Assembly (NCBI GenBank): GCA_963766765.1
Contig: CAVYBR010000011.1
Coordinates: 124,001 to 188,000, forward strand
DNA length: 64,000 bases
Origin: JACCQS01 sp963766765
GTDB lineage: Bacteria; Actinomycetota; Actinomycetes; Mycobacteriales; Geodermatophilaceae
Reading direction: 5' to 3'
The notes under the pieces are model-generated. The model ran no database searches, was not told the DNA's origin, and was given only the letters and a program-made list of their open reading frames with translations. Numbering within the stretch: the first letter of the stretch is position 1; each line of letters begins with the position of its first letter. Below are positions 35,441 to 44,049 of this stretch, one piece after another. Both the position numbers and the translations under genes were made by a program.

Positions 35441-36963
35441 CCTCGGGTCACGACTACGTAGACCTGAGGCAAGGGCAGTACTACGACTCGGTGACGCTGA
35501 TGCTGGCGAGCCGCACCGTGAGCGGCACAGCAGGTGTCCGCAAGGCCCTCATCGCGATGGCCACGCCCCTCAACGTCGAGCTGGCCGAAGGCATGGGATT
35601 TGCCGTGCCGCGGGCGGTTGCGGCGGAGCTCTTGATCGCCATCCGCGCCGACGACGAGGCCGGCATCGAGGCGGGCATCGCTGCGCTCACCGAGGCGCTG
35701 ACGACTCGCTCGACGTCTCGCGCCGAGGGCATCGAGACCGGTTCGCTTCCGGCGACGACGGCGGCAGCCCTTGCCGACAGCGACGCCGCCCTTGCGCTGA
35801 TCAGCGTTCCGGGCGAACACGCCGCGACCGAAGCCTTCGACGCCGTCGCGGCCGGTCGCAGCGTGATGATCTTCTCCGACGGGGTCACGATCGAGGACGA
35901 GATCGCCCTCAAACGGGCGGGGCGAGCAGCGGGCGTACTAGTGATGGGCCCGGACTGCGGAACTGCCATCGTGAGTGGCGTCGCGCTGGGATTCGCCAAT
36001 GTCGTACGGCGTGGCCCGGTCGGCATCGTCGCGGCCAGCGGTACGGGGGCTCAGCAGGTCAGCTCATTACTCGAGACCGCAGGCGTCGGCGTCAGTCATC
36101 TCCTCGGCCTCGGCGGCCGCGACCTCTCGGCATCTGTCGGCGGACTGGCCGCTGAGCTCGCCCTGACTGCCCTGGATGCTGATCCGGGCACAGAACTGAT
36201 CGTGCTCGTCTCCAAACCGCCCGACTCCGAAGTGGCACAAAGACTGCACGAGCTGACTGCCGGTCTGTCGACGCCCGTGCAGTTTGCGTTGCTGGGGCCC
36301 GGACAGCCAGATCTCACAACTGCGACGGAGGCTGCGTTGCGGGCAGTCCAAGCGACTGTGCCCCCGTGGCCGGTGATCGGACCAGCCCAGTACCCGGGCG
36401 AGACCGCCCATCTCCACGGCTATTTCGCCGGGGGCACCTTGGCCGCCGAGACGCTCGTCCTGATCAGCGAACTCGGCCCGATCAGCACCAACCTCGGACC
36501 GGACGCGGTCCCCGCCGGTCAGGCGCTCGCCGGTGGGGCGCATGTGGTGGTGGATTTCGGCGAGGACGAGTTGACCAGCGGCCGGGCCCATCCGATGATC
36601 GACCCGACCATGCGGCTGGATCAGATCGCCCACGTCAGCACGACCGGCAGCGGAAACCTGGTGCTGCTCCTCGACGTCGTCCTTGGGTACGGAGCCGAGC
36701 CGGATCCTGCGCAGGCGCTCGTACCAGCGCTGCGCTCCGCGTTCGCCGCGGTTGACAAACGCGGGGACCACCTCGAAGTCGTTGTGTCGCTGTGCGGGAC
36801 GGAATCCGACCCGCAGGTGTGGTCCAAGCAGGCGGAGGCCTTGGTCGGCGCCGGCGCACTGGTGTTCGCATCCAACGCCCAAGCCGCTCGGCACGCACTG
36901 TCGCTGGCCCGCGGGGCGACAGCACCTACTCCTGGCGCGACGTCCAGCCCGGGTCCGCGATGA
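35437..36963 (+). CDS. allF: FdrA/AllF-like carbamoyltransferase subunit
   Basis: 508 residues, GTG overlapping the allH stop. It has a succinyl-CoA-synthetase-like fold: an N-terminal YDSVTLM block with NVELAEGMGF near 46-54, MGPDCGTAI (170-178), GIVAASGTGAQQVSSLL (196-212), GLGGRDLS near 224 and a C-terminal domain with MIDPTMRLDQI near 387. FdrA was long called an acyl-CoA synthetase but is now regarded as a subunit of the AllFGH oxamate carbamoyltransferase. Together with the carbamate kinase at 409-1359 it would convert a ureido compound into ATP, CO2 and ammonia. Confidence 0.88.
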   Translation: MTSGHDYVDLRQGQYYDSVTLMLASRTVSGTAGVRKALIAMATPLNVELAEGMGFAVPRAVAAELLIAIRADDEAGIEAGIAALTEALTTRSTSRAEGIETGSLPATTAAALADSDAALALISVPGEHAATEAFDAVAAGRSVMIFSDGVTIEDEIALKRAGRAAGVLVMGPDCGTAIVSGVALGFANVVRRGPVGIVAASGTGAQQVSSLLETAGVGVSHLLGLGGRDLSASVGGLAAELALTALDADPGTELIVLVSKPPDSEVAQRLHELTAGLSTPVQFALLGPGQPDLTTATEAALRAVQATVPPWPVIGPAQYPGETAHLHGYFAGGTLAAETLVLISELGPISTNLGPDAVPAGQALAGGAHVVVDFGEDELTSGRAHPMIDPTMRLDQIAHVSTTGSGNLVLLLDVVLGYGAEPDPAQALVPALRSAFAAVDKRGDHLEVVVSLCGTESDPQVWSKQAEALVGAGALVFASNAQAARHALSLARGATAPTPGATSSPGPR

Positions 36964-38369
36964 GCAATCCATTGGCTGCGCTGCTGAGTGAACCGCTGTC
37001 CGTGGTGACCACCGGCGTGGATCTGTTCCCGGAGGCGCTGCGCACCCAGGGCACCGACGTGACAACAGTGGAATGGCGTCCCCCGACATTCGGGACTCCG
37101 GCGGAACTCACTGCGCTGGTTGCCGACCTGCGACGGGCGGCCGCCAACCGGGTCGCGGCCGAACGCATCATGGCGGCGGGCGCGGAACTGACCGACGTTC
37201 GACTCGCCTCTGATGCGCTGGGGCTGCCGGCAGACGTGTTCCTGCATGCCGGGCCACCGATCGACTTCGCGGCCGCATCGGGACCCCTCCGGGGGGCGCT
37301 GATCGGTGCGGCGCTGTTCGAGGGGCTCGCTGCCGACCCCGACCAGGCGGTCGGCCTGCTGGACTCCGGGCGGATCCGGCTCGAGCCATGTCATCACCAC
37401 GCTGCGGTCGGTCCCATGGCTGGGGTGACGACGGCATCGATGTGGGTCTCCGAGGTCCACGATCCGGTCAACGGCGGCAAGGCGTACTGCTCGCTGAACG
37501 AAGGTCTCGGCAAGGTGCTGCGCTACGGCGCGTACTCCGCACAGGTCATCGACCGGCTGCACTGGATGAGCGATGTCCTCGGGCCGGTGCTGTCAGCCGC
37601 GCTTGCCAGGTCTGGCCCGATCGACATCAAGTCGATCCTGGCTCAGATGCTGCAGATGGGCGATGAGGGGCACAACCGCAATCGCGCGGGCTCGCTGATG
37701 TTCCTGCGTGACCTGTCCCCGGCGATTGCAGAGACCGGCGGGTCCGGTACCCAGGTGGCAGAGGTCCTGCGGTTCATCGGCGGCAACGAGCACTTCTTCC
37801 TCAACTACGGCATGCCGACGGCCAAAGTCGCCATGGACGCCGCTCGGGACATCCCGGGCTCGAGCGTGGTCGTTGCTATGGCCCGCAACGGCACCGAGTT
37901 CGGTATCCAAACGGCAGGGACCGGTGATGCCTGGTTCACCGGTCCGGCCCAGACCCCAGATGGCTTGTTCCTCGGTGGATACGGACCCGACGACGCCAAC
38001 CCGGACATCGGTGACTCCGCCATCATGGAGACGCTCGGCGTGGGTGGCTTCTCCATGGCCGCGGCGCCGGCGATCGTGCGCTTCGTGGGGGGCACGGTGC
38101 CGGACGCGATCGCCACGACTCGCCGGATGTACGGGATCACCGTCGCCGAGAACCCCGCTTATGCGATTCCGGTCCTCGAATTCCGGGGCGCGCCGACCGG
38201 GATCGATGTGGTCCTCGTCGCCCGGACCGGGCTCCTTCCGCAGATCAACACCGGCATGGCCGGCCGCGAAGCAGGCGTCGGTCAGGTCGGCGCTGGCCTG
38301 GTCAAGCCGCCCCAGGAGTGTTTCGAGAGGGCGTTGTCGGCTCTGGCTGCGCTCGCCGTGCGCGCGTGA
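36960..38369 (+). CDS. allG: DUF1116 protein, AllG-like carbamoyltransferase subunit
   Basis: 469 residues from the ATG overlapping the allF stop. DUF1116 blocks: HHHAAVGPMAGVTTASMWV near 141-160, NEGLGKVLRYGAY near 178-190, QMGDEGHNRNRAGS near 236-250 and GGNEHFFLNYGMPTAKVAMDAA near 275-296. In E. coli AllG (YlbE) is the third subunit of oxamate carbamoyltransferase. It ends 69 bp from the convergent hisG gene, closing the operon. Confidence 0.9.
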   Translation: MSNPLAALLSEPLSVVTTGVDLFPEALRTQGTDVTTVEWRPPTFGTPAELTALVADLRRAAANRVAAERIMAAGAELTDVRLASDALGLPADVFLHAGPPIDFAAASGPLRGALIGAALFEGLAADPDQAVGLLDSGRIRLEPCHHHAAVGPMAGVTTASMWVSEVHDPVNGGKAYCSLNEGLGKVLRYGAYSAQVIDRLHWMSDVLGPVLSAALARSGPIDIKSILAQMLQMGDEGHNRNRAGSLMFLRDLSPAIAETGGSGTQVAEVLRFIGGNEHFFLNYGMPTAKVAMDAARDIPGSSVVVAMARNGTEFGIQTAGTGDAWFTGPAQTPDGLFLGGYGPDDANPDIGDSAIMETLGVGGFSMAAAPAIVRFVGGTVPDAIATTRRMYGITVAENPAYAIPVLEFRGAPTGIDVVLVARTGLLPQINTGMAGREAGVGQVGAGLVKPPQECFERALSALAALAVRA

Positions 38370-38438
38370 GCCGCTGGAACCGGCCGGCATCAGTCAGGCG
38401 GCCTCCGATGAGAACGCCGCGGCCGGCCCGCCCCCCGC

Positions 38439-39287
38439 TCAGATGCGGCAGGCGTGGATGTCGGTAACCAGGATCGCCCGGGCGCCGACCCGCCACAGGT
38501 CATCCATGATCTGGTTGGTATCGGAGCGGACGACCATGGAGCGCACGGCTACCCAGCCCTCCTTGCGCAGCGGCGACACCGTCGGACCCTCGAGTCCGGG
38601 TGTGATCTCACAGGCTGCTTCGAGGACCTCCACCGGGCAGTCGTAGTCCATCAGGACGTACTGCCGGGCGACCAGGACCCCCTGCAGGCGACGGATCAAC
38701 TGGGTGACCACGTCGCTGACGTCGTTGTCCCCCCGCCGGTGGATCAAGATCGCCTCGGACTGCATCAATGGCGCGCCGATGACGGATAGCCCGGCCGCGC
38801 GCAGCGTCGTTCCCGTCGAGACAACGTCGGCCACTGCGTCAGCCACACCGAGCCGGCATGCGGTCTCGACCGCACCGTCGAGGGCGACCACGTCAGCAGC
38901 GACGCCGAGTTCGGCCAAGTACTTCGACAACAATCCGGGATAGGCCGTGGCCACACGTAAACCGGTGAGCTCTTCGATCGACAAGGGCCCGTCGGGAGGC
39001 GCGGCGAAACGGAACGTCGAGTGGCCGAAGTCGAGTGCCAGCAACTCGTCTGCCTCGGCCTGGGCGTCCAGGAGCATGTCGCGACCGGTGATTCCCACGT
39101 CGACGGTGCCAGATCCCACATAGACCGCAACGTCGCGCGGACGCAGATAGAAGAACTCGACGTCGTTGTCCGGGTCCAGAATGGCAAGTTCGGACGTCGA
39201 GCCACGCTGCCGGTACCCGGACTCGCGCAGCATGAGCGAGGCCGGCTCAGCGAGCATGCCCTTGTTGGGCACAGCAACGCGCAGCAT
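38439..39287 (-). CDS. hisG: ATP phosphoribosyltransferase (long form)
   Basis: 282 residues. It catalyses the first step of histidine synthesis (ATP + PRPP to PR-ATP). Blocks: MLRVAVPNKGMLAEPA, DVGITGRDM near 63, the PRPP loop ADAVADVVSTGTTLRA near 148-163, and a C-terminal histidine-binding domain (from about 205: VLMDYDCPVEVLEAA), so it needs no HisZ and is feedback-regulated. A perfect AAGGAGGT ribosome site precedes the ATG. It follows hisE on the same strand. Confidence 0.96.
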   Translation of the reverse strand: MLRVAVPNKGMLAEPASLMLRESGYRQRGSTSELAILDPDNDVEFFYLRPRDVAVYVGSGTVDVGITGRDMLLDAQAEADELLALDFGHSTFRFAAPPDGPLSIEELTGLRVATAYPGLLSKYLAELGVAADVVALDGAVETACRLGVADAVADVVSTGTTLRAAGLSVIGAPLMQSEAILIHRRGDNDVSDVVTQLIRRLQGVLVARQYVLMDYDCPVEVLEAACEITPGLEGPTVSPLRKEGWVAVRSMVVRSDTNQIMDDLWRVGARAILVTDIHACRI

Positions 39288-39352
39288 CTGACCTCCTTGG
39301 GGGGTTCGTCGCGTAGGCGGTTCCCGGCGAATGTCGCGGCCGGGCTCGATCG

Positions 39353-39643
39353 TCAGAGATGAGCGTAAACGTCGTCGAGTTCCAGCCCTCGGGCGAGCAT
39401 CAGGACCTGAGTCCAGTACAGCAACTGGGCGATCTCCTCGGCGGCCCGATCAGAAGACTCGTGCTCTGCGGCCATCCATGCTTCGCCGGCCTCCTCGAGC
39501 ACCTTCTTCCCGACGCCGTGGACGCCCGAAGCCATGGTGGCGACGGTGCCAGATGTCGGGTCCGCCGCGGCAACCTTCTGTCGCAATTCGGCGAACAACT
39601 CTTCGAAGGACTTCGATGGTCGGCTTGCTACGGATTCGCTCAC
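39353..39643 (-). CDS. hisE: Phosphoribosyl-ATP pyrophosphatase
   Basis: 96 residues. The MazG-like all-alpha fold shows in SFEELFAELRQKV and VGKKVLEEAGEAWMAAEH with EEIAQLLYW; the EExxE and EExxD-type glutamates bind Mg. It hydrolyses PR-ATP to PR-AMP in histidine synthesis. Start overlaps the ribH stop (ATGA). Confidence 0.95.
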   Translation of the reverse strand: MSESVASRPSKSFEELFAELRQKVAAADPTSGTVATMASGVHGVGKKVLEEAGEAWMAAEHESSDRAAEEIAQLLYWTQVLMLARGLELDDVYAHL

Positions 39644-40137
39644 GACGCGCCTTCCCGATTGCGCAGTTGCCGCAGTGCCAGCGCCGTGTGGAGCGCGGCG
39701 GCCGTCGCCTCCGCGCCCTTGTCCTCGAGGCTGCCCGGGGAACCCGAGCGTTCGCGGGCTTGCTCGATCGTGTCGCAGGTCAGCACCCCGTTGCCGACCG
39801 GCGTCCGCTCGTCCAACGCGACTCGGGTCAGCCCATAGGTGACTGACTCGCAGACATAGTCGAAATGCGGTGTGCCGCCGCGGATCACCGCCCCGAGAGC
39901 GACGACAGCGTCATGAGTCTGGGCCAGTTCCTGGGCCAGGATCGGCAGCTCGATGGCACCCGACGCGCGCAGCACGGTCGCATCGAGGACGCCGTACTCC
40001 GCGGCGCAGGCGAGTGCCCGCTCGACCAGCATGTCGGTGATCTCGGGGTGCCAGGTCGTTGCGACGATGGCAAGCCGCAGTCCGGACGCGTCCTGATGCA
40101 CTCCCGGCGGCATCTGCGGCCGTCCCTCGCCGCTCAT
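39640..40137 (-). CDS. ribH: 6,7-dimethyl-8-ribityllumazine synthase
   Basis: 165 residues. It joins the ribityl pyrimidine and the C4 sugar phosphate from RibB to form lumazine. Blocks: LRLAIVATTWHPEITDML (Trp binding site), VLRASGAIELPILAQEL, ALGAVIRGGTPHFDYVCESV with catalytic His, and PVGNGVLTCDTIEQA. ATGA overlap with ribBA upstream and with hisE downstream. Confidence 0.96.
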   Translation of the reverse strand: MSGEGRPQMPPGVHQDASGLRLAIVATTWHPEITDMLVERALACAAEYGVLDATVLRASGAIELPILAQELAQTHDAVVALGAVIRGGTPHFDYVCESVTYGLTRVALDERTPVGNGVLTCDTIEQARERSGSPGSLEDKGAEATAAALHTALALRQLRNREGAS

Positions 40138-41372
40138 GCGTCGTCCGTGGCTGCATTGGGCAGACCCTCGATGAGGTGTCCCATTCGATCCCGCTTCGTG
40201 GTGAGGTAGTCGACATTTTCCGGGTTGTGCGCGGTGGGCAGGCTGACCCTGCCCACGACGCTGAGGCCGTAGCCCTCGAGGCCGGCTCGCTTGGCCGGAT
40301 TGTTGGACAGCAGGCGCATCGAGCGCACTCCGAGATCGACGAGAATCTGCGCACCGGTGCCGTAGTCGCGGGCATCAGCCGGCAGACCGAGGGCCAGGTT
40401 GGCATCGATGGTGTCCGCGCCCGCGTCCTGCAGCTGATAGGCCTGCAGCTTGTGCAGCAGACCGATGCCCCGCCCCTCGTGGCCACGCATGTAGAGGACC
40501 ACCCCACGCCCCTCGGCCGCGACGGCGTGTAATGCCGCGTCCAATTGATTGCCACAGTCACAGCGCAGCGACCCGAGCACGTCGCCGGTCAGGCACTCGG
40601 AGTGCACTCTCACCAGCACGGACTCGCCGTCGCCGATCTCACCCTTGACCAGAGCGACGTGGTCGCGGTCGTCATAGGCGGCGCGATAGCCGATCGCCTG
40701 GAACTCGCCGTACTTGGTCGGCATCCTTGCCTCGGCAAGTCGCTCGACCTGTCGTTCGCTGTGCCGCCGGAAGGCGATGAGATCCGCGATGCTGATCAGC
40801 ACCAGGTTGTGCTCGGCGCAGAATGCGGCCAGTTGCGGCAGCCGGGCCATGGACCCGTCCTCGTTGACGATCTCGCAGACGACCCCCGCAGGATGCAGGC
40901 CGGCCAGCCGCGCCAGGTCGACCGCGGCCTCGGTGTGCCCCGGCCGGCGCAACACTCCCCCGTCGACTGCCCGTAGCGGGAACACATGTCCGGGGCGAGT
41001 CAGGTCGGCGGCTTCGGTCTTGGGGTGCGCGAGGGCTCGAATGGTGGCGGCTCGTTCCGCCGCCGAGATGCCCGTCGTCGAGTCGATCGCGTCGACTGAC
41101 ACGGTGTACGCGGTCTGTTTACGGTCCTGATTGGTGTGGTACATCGGCGGCAGCTCCAGCCGATCACAGTCCTCCCCGGTCATCGGGGCGCACACGACGC
41201 CGGATGTGTAGCGGATCGTGAACCCCAGCAACTCCGGCGTCGCCAACTCCGCGGCGAAGATCAGATCGCCCTCGTTCTCCCGGTCGTGATCGTCCACGAC
41301 GACGACGGGCCGCCCGGCGGCAATTTCGGCGATCGCCTCCTCGACCGTGCCGAACGTGATGGTGTCGGTCAC
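40134..41372 (-). CDS. ribBA: Bifunctional DHBP synthase / GTP cyclohydrolase II
   Basis: 412 residues, GTG start. RibB domain (1-205): DDHDRENEGDLIFAA with acidic metal ligands, and RPGHVFPLRA. RibA domain (206-400): VLVRVHSECLTGDVLGSLRCDCGNQL with the zinc cysteines, MRGHEGRGIGLLHK and SNNPAKRAGLEGYG. It makes both riboflavin precursors. The GTG lies in the first of three copies of a 59-bp repeat derived from the ribE 3' end. Confidence 0.96.
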   Translation of the reverse strand: MTDTITFGTVEEAIAEIAAGRPVVVVDDHDRENEGDLIFAAELATPELLGFTIRYTSGVVCAPMTGEDCDRLELPPMYHTNQDRKQTAYTVSVDAIDSTTGISAAERAATIRALAHPKTEAADLTRPGHVFPLRAVDGGVLRRPGHTEAAVDLARLAGLHPAGVVCEIVNEDGSMARLPQLAAFCAEHNLVLISIADLIAFRRHSERQVERLAEARMPTKYGEFQAIGYRAAYDDRDHVALVKGEIGDGESVLVRVHSECLTGDVLGSLRCDCGNQLDAALHAVAAEGRGVVLYMRGHEGRGIGLLHKLQAYQLQDAGADTIDANLALGLPADARDYGTGAQILVDLGVRSMRLLSNNPAKRAGLEGYGLSVVGRVSLPTAHNPENVDYLTTKRDRMGHLIEGLPNAATDDA

Positions 41373-41374
41373 GG

Positions 41375-41520
41375 TCGCAGCGCCGGGTCGACCAGGGGTT
41401 CTCTGCTGCGTGCCAGTTGCGTTGTAGTCATGATCGCAGCGCCGGATCGACCAGGCGTTCTGTGCCGCCCACGAGTGCCGTTGTGGTCATGATCGCAGCG
41501 CCGGATCGACCAGGCGTTCC
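41375..41520. repeat. 59-bp tandem repeat (2.5 copies) between ribE and ribBA
   Basis: Units begin at 41375, 41434 and 41493 with a shared core TCGCAGCGCCGGATCGACCA (one or two mismatches in the first). The third lies inside the ribE 3' end, so the two others are duplicated copies of the sequence for its last residues ERLVDPALRS and its stop. They separate ribE from ribBA by 114 bp, where the rest of the operon overlaps. Confidence 0.85.
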
Positions 41521-42118
41521 ACGTACTTGGCGATCACGTCAACTTCCAGGTTGACGTCGTCCCCGGGCTGCCGGAAGCCCAGCGTGGTCCGCTCCAGGGT
41601 GGTCGGGATCAGCGAGACCTCGAACCACGCGCCGTCGCTGTCACTGTCGGTCGTCGGCAGGTCGCTGAGCGCTGACACGGTCAGCGAAATCCCGTCGACG
41701 GCGATCGAGCCCTTCTGCACGACGTAGCGCGCCAGATCCGGCGGCAGCCCGATCCGTACGACATCCCATCGCGCACCCCGCTGCCTCGCGATGATCGTGC
41801 CGACGCCGTCAACGTGTCCCTGGACGATGTGCCCACCCAGGCGACTGCTCGCCGTGACCGAGCGTTCCAGGTTCACGCGATCTCCGGCCGCGAGCCCGGC
41901 AAGCGCGGACCGGTGCAACGTCTCGGCCATCACGTCAGCGGTGAAGGACCCGTCACCGGACAACTCGGCGACCGTGAGGCAGACACCGTTGACGGCCACC
42001 GAATCGCCACCGCCAGGTCGGCAACGACGGTCCTCGCCCGGACCTGCAGGCGCGCGGAGTCGGTCAGGACCTCGCGGCCCACGACCTCGCCGAGTTCCTC
42101 GACGATTCCGGTGAACAT
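41487..42118 (-). pseudogene. ribE: Riboflavin synthase alpha chain, with one-base frameshift
   Basis: The N terminus MFTGIVEELGEVVGREVL starts at 42118 after a GAGGAG ribosome site inside the ribD end. The frame breaks at about 42006-42008: DLAV continues as AIRWPSTV, while the next frame reads GDSVAVNGVCLTV. One missing G in a short G run explains it. The remaining 170 codons are intact (GGHIVQGHVDGVG, KGSIAVDGISLTV, two beta-barrel lobes), and the repaired protein would have about 210 residues, normal for the enzyme that dismutates lumazine to riboflavin. No second copy is seen here, so an assembly error is more likely than true loss. Confidence 0.85.
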
Positions 42119-42121
42119 GCC

Positions 42122-43192
42122 CTACTCCTCGGTGGCCGATACCGGCGCGGGAAAGACAGCCGTGACCCGCACATCTGATCCGATCAAGGTCACATCCTCC
42201 ACGACCAGACGCAGCGTCTGGGCGATGCCGGTGATTCCCAGGTCACCAACCACAGTAGGTCCGGCGCCGAGCAACGCCGGCGCGAGATATCCCACAACCC
42301 GGTCCACGCAGCCTGCCGCCAGGAACGCAGCCGCGAGAGTGGGGCCGCCTTCGAGCAGGACCGCGCGTACCCCGCCCTCAAACAGGGCGCGCAGCGCGTC
42401 CGGGATGGAATCGCTGCGCGTGCTGGTCATGGCGCTCTGGTCGAGCACGCGCGCGTGAGCCGGGATCCGTCCGCGCCGGTCGAAGACGACTCGGATCGGC
42501 TGCCGGTCGGCGAGGACGCCGTTCTCGTCGCGAACGGTGAGATGCGGGTCATCGGCGAGAACGGTCCCCGACCCGACGATGACCGCATCGAGGGAGGCGC
42601 GCAGCCGATGGACGTCCATCCGCGCCGGCTCGGCGCTGATCCACCGGCTGGACCCGTCAGCGGCGGCCACCCGACCGTCGAGGGTTGCCGCGTACTTCCA
42701 GGTGACGTGCGGACGACCGAGCTCGATCGCCTGCAGCCAGCGACCCAATGCGGAGCGGTGCACGTCCTCGACGAGCTGCCCGCCGAGCACGTCGATGCCG
42801 CGCGCGCGAAGCACCTCGGCGCCGCCGGCGGCCACCGGATTCGGGTCGGCCGCACCGAAGACCACCCGCCGGATGCCGGCCGCCGCGATGGCTTCCGCAC
42901 ACGGACCGGTACGCCCCTGGTGGGCGCACGGCTCGAGGGTGCTGACCAGCGTTGCTCCGGCGGCCGCCGCGCCGACGTGGGTCAAGGCCACGATCTCAGC
43001 GTGCGGCCCACCGGCTCGCTGGGTCGCGCCAACCCCGATGGTTCGACCCGCCGGATCCAGAATCAGAGCGCCTACGGGCGGATTCGGGCTGGTGGTGCCG
43101 GCTGCGCCGTCGCCGAGAACGAGGGCCTCGCGCAACGCAGCGAGTTCGGCGGCGGTGGCGACCGAATGCCCCTGCTCGGCTGACCCGGTCAC
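42122..43192 (-). CDS. ribD: Bifunctional riboflavin deaminase/reductase
   Basis: 356 residues. The N-terminal deaminase domain (15-145) has the zinc motifs GPHAEIVAL and LEPCAHQGRTGPCAEAI; the C-terminal reductase domain (150-350) has VTWKYAATLDGRVAAADG, DAVIVGSGTVLADDP and LLEGGPTLAAAFL. It carries out two successive steps of riboflavin synthesis. ATG overlaps the rpe stop; its stop lies 3 nt before the ribE start. Confidence 0.95.
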   Translation of the reverse strand: MTGSAEQGHSVATAAELAALREALVLGDGAAGTTSPNPPVGALILDPAGRTIGVGATQRAGGPHAEIVALTHVGAAAAGATLVSTLEPCAHQGRTGPCAEAIAAAGIRRVVFGAADPNPVAAGGAEVLRARGIDVLGGQLVEDVHRSALGRWLQAIELGRPHVTWKYAATLDGRVAAADGSSRWISAEPARMDVHRLRASLDAVIVGSGTVLADDPHLTVRDENGVLADRQPIRVVFDRRGRIPAHARVLDQSAMTSTRSDSIPDALRALFEGGVRAVLLEGGPTLAAAFLAAGCVDRVVGYLAPALLGAGPTVVGDLGITGIAQTLRLVVEDVTLIGSDVRVTAVFPAPVSATEE

Positions 43193-43881
43193 CCGTGGAC
43201 AGTCGCGGTCTGCCCGCAGGCCAGGACCGCCTGGGCCCGCAACGCCGCCACGGCGGCTGCCGGATCGTCGGCTCCGTACACGGCCGACCCGGCCACGAAC
43301 ACATCGGCGCCGGCTGCTGCGGCCTGCTCGATCGTGTCCGCGCTGACTCCGCCATCGACCTCGATGAACAGGGTCAGATGGCCGGACTGGACGAGTTCGC
43401 GGGCTTTGCGCACCTTCGGCAGCACATCGGAGATGAAGTTCTGGCCGCCGAAGCCCGGCTCCACGGTCATGACCAGCAACGTGTCGTACTCACTGAGGAT
43501 GTCGAGGTAGGGATCCAGTGGAGTCCCGGGCTTGAGCGCCAGCCCGGCCATCGCGCCGGCGGCGCGAATCGCGCGAGCCACCTGTACCGGATCGTGGGCG
43601 GCTTCGACATGGATGGTCACGTTCCGGGCACCGGCCTCCGCGTACGGCGGTGCCCACCGGTCGGGATCGGTGATCATCAGATGGCAGTCGAGTGGGATGT
43701 CGGTGGCCGCTCGCAGGCTCTGCACCACCGGCAGCCCCAACGTCAGGTTGGGTACGAAGTGGGCGTCCATCACATCGACGTGCAGCCAGTCCGCGTTCGA
43801 GACGGCTGCAGCCTCCTCGGCCAGCCGGGCGAAGTCGGCCGACAGGATGCTGGGCGCGATCTTCATCTGGCTGCAGTCCAC
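43189..43881 (-). CDS. rpe: Ribulose-phosphate 3-epimerase
   Basis: 230 residues. TIM barrel with KIAPSILSADFARLAEE, WLHVDVMDAHFVPNLTLG, DCHLMITDP, TVEPGFGGQNF and FIEVDGGVSADTI. It interconverts ribulose-5-P and xylulose-5-P, and ribulose-5-P is the RibB substrate, which fits its place at the head of the rib genes. The GTG at 43881 is preferred to the inner ATG at 43866 because a TAGACT -10 box lies 8 nt upstream and neither has a ribosome site. Confidence 0.95.
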   Translation of the reverse strand: MDCSQMKIAPSILSADFARLAEEAAAVSNADWLHVDVMDAHFVPNLTLGLPVVQSLRAATDIPLDCHLMITDPDRWAPPYAEAGARNVTIHVEAAHDPVQVARAIRAAGAMAGLALKPGTPLDPYLDILSEYDTLLVMTVEPGFGGQNFISDVLPKVRKARELVQSGHLTLFIEVDGGVSADTIEQAAAAGADVFVAGSAVYGADDPAAAVAALRAQAVLACGQTATVHG

Positions 43882-43889
43882 GAACCCGG

Positions 43890-43895
43890 AGTCTA
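43890..43895 (-). promoter_or_regulatory. -10 box TAGACT for leaderless rpe-rib operon
   Basis: TAGACT, 8 nt, then the GTG of rpe. It is the only promoter-like element upstream of rpe-ribD-ribE-ribBA-ribH-hisE-hisG; no FMN riboswitch is visible. Confidence 0.5.
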
Positions 43896-44049
43896 GGCGA
43901 GCCCACGCTGCCGGCCCGGCACGTGCAGATCCTGCCCGTCGTCCCGACGATGCACGTGCTGAGCTTGCCCAAGCCGTGCCCGCGGGAGCTACGGGTCCTC
44001 AGTAACCTCGGCTCGAGCCGAAGTCCGATGGCGAGTCCGCGGGAGGTCA

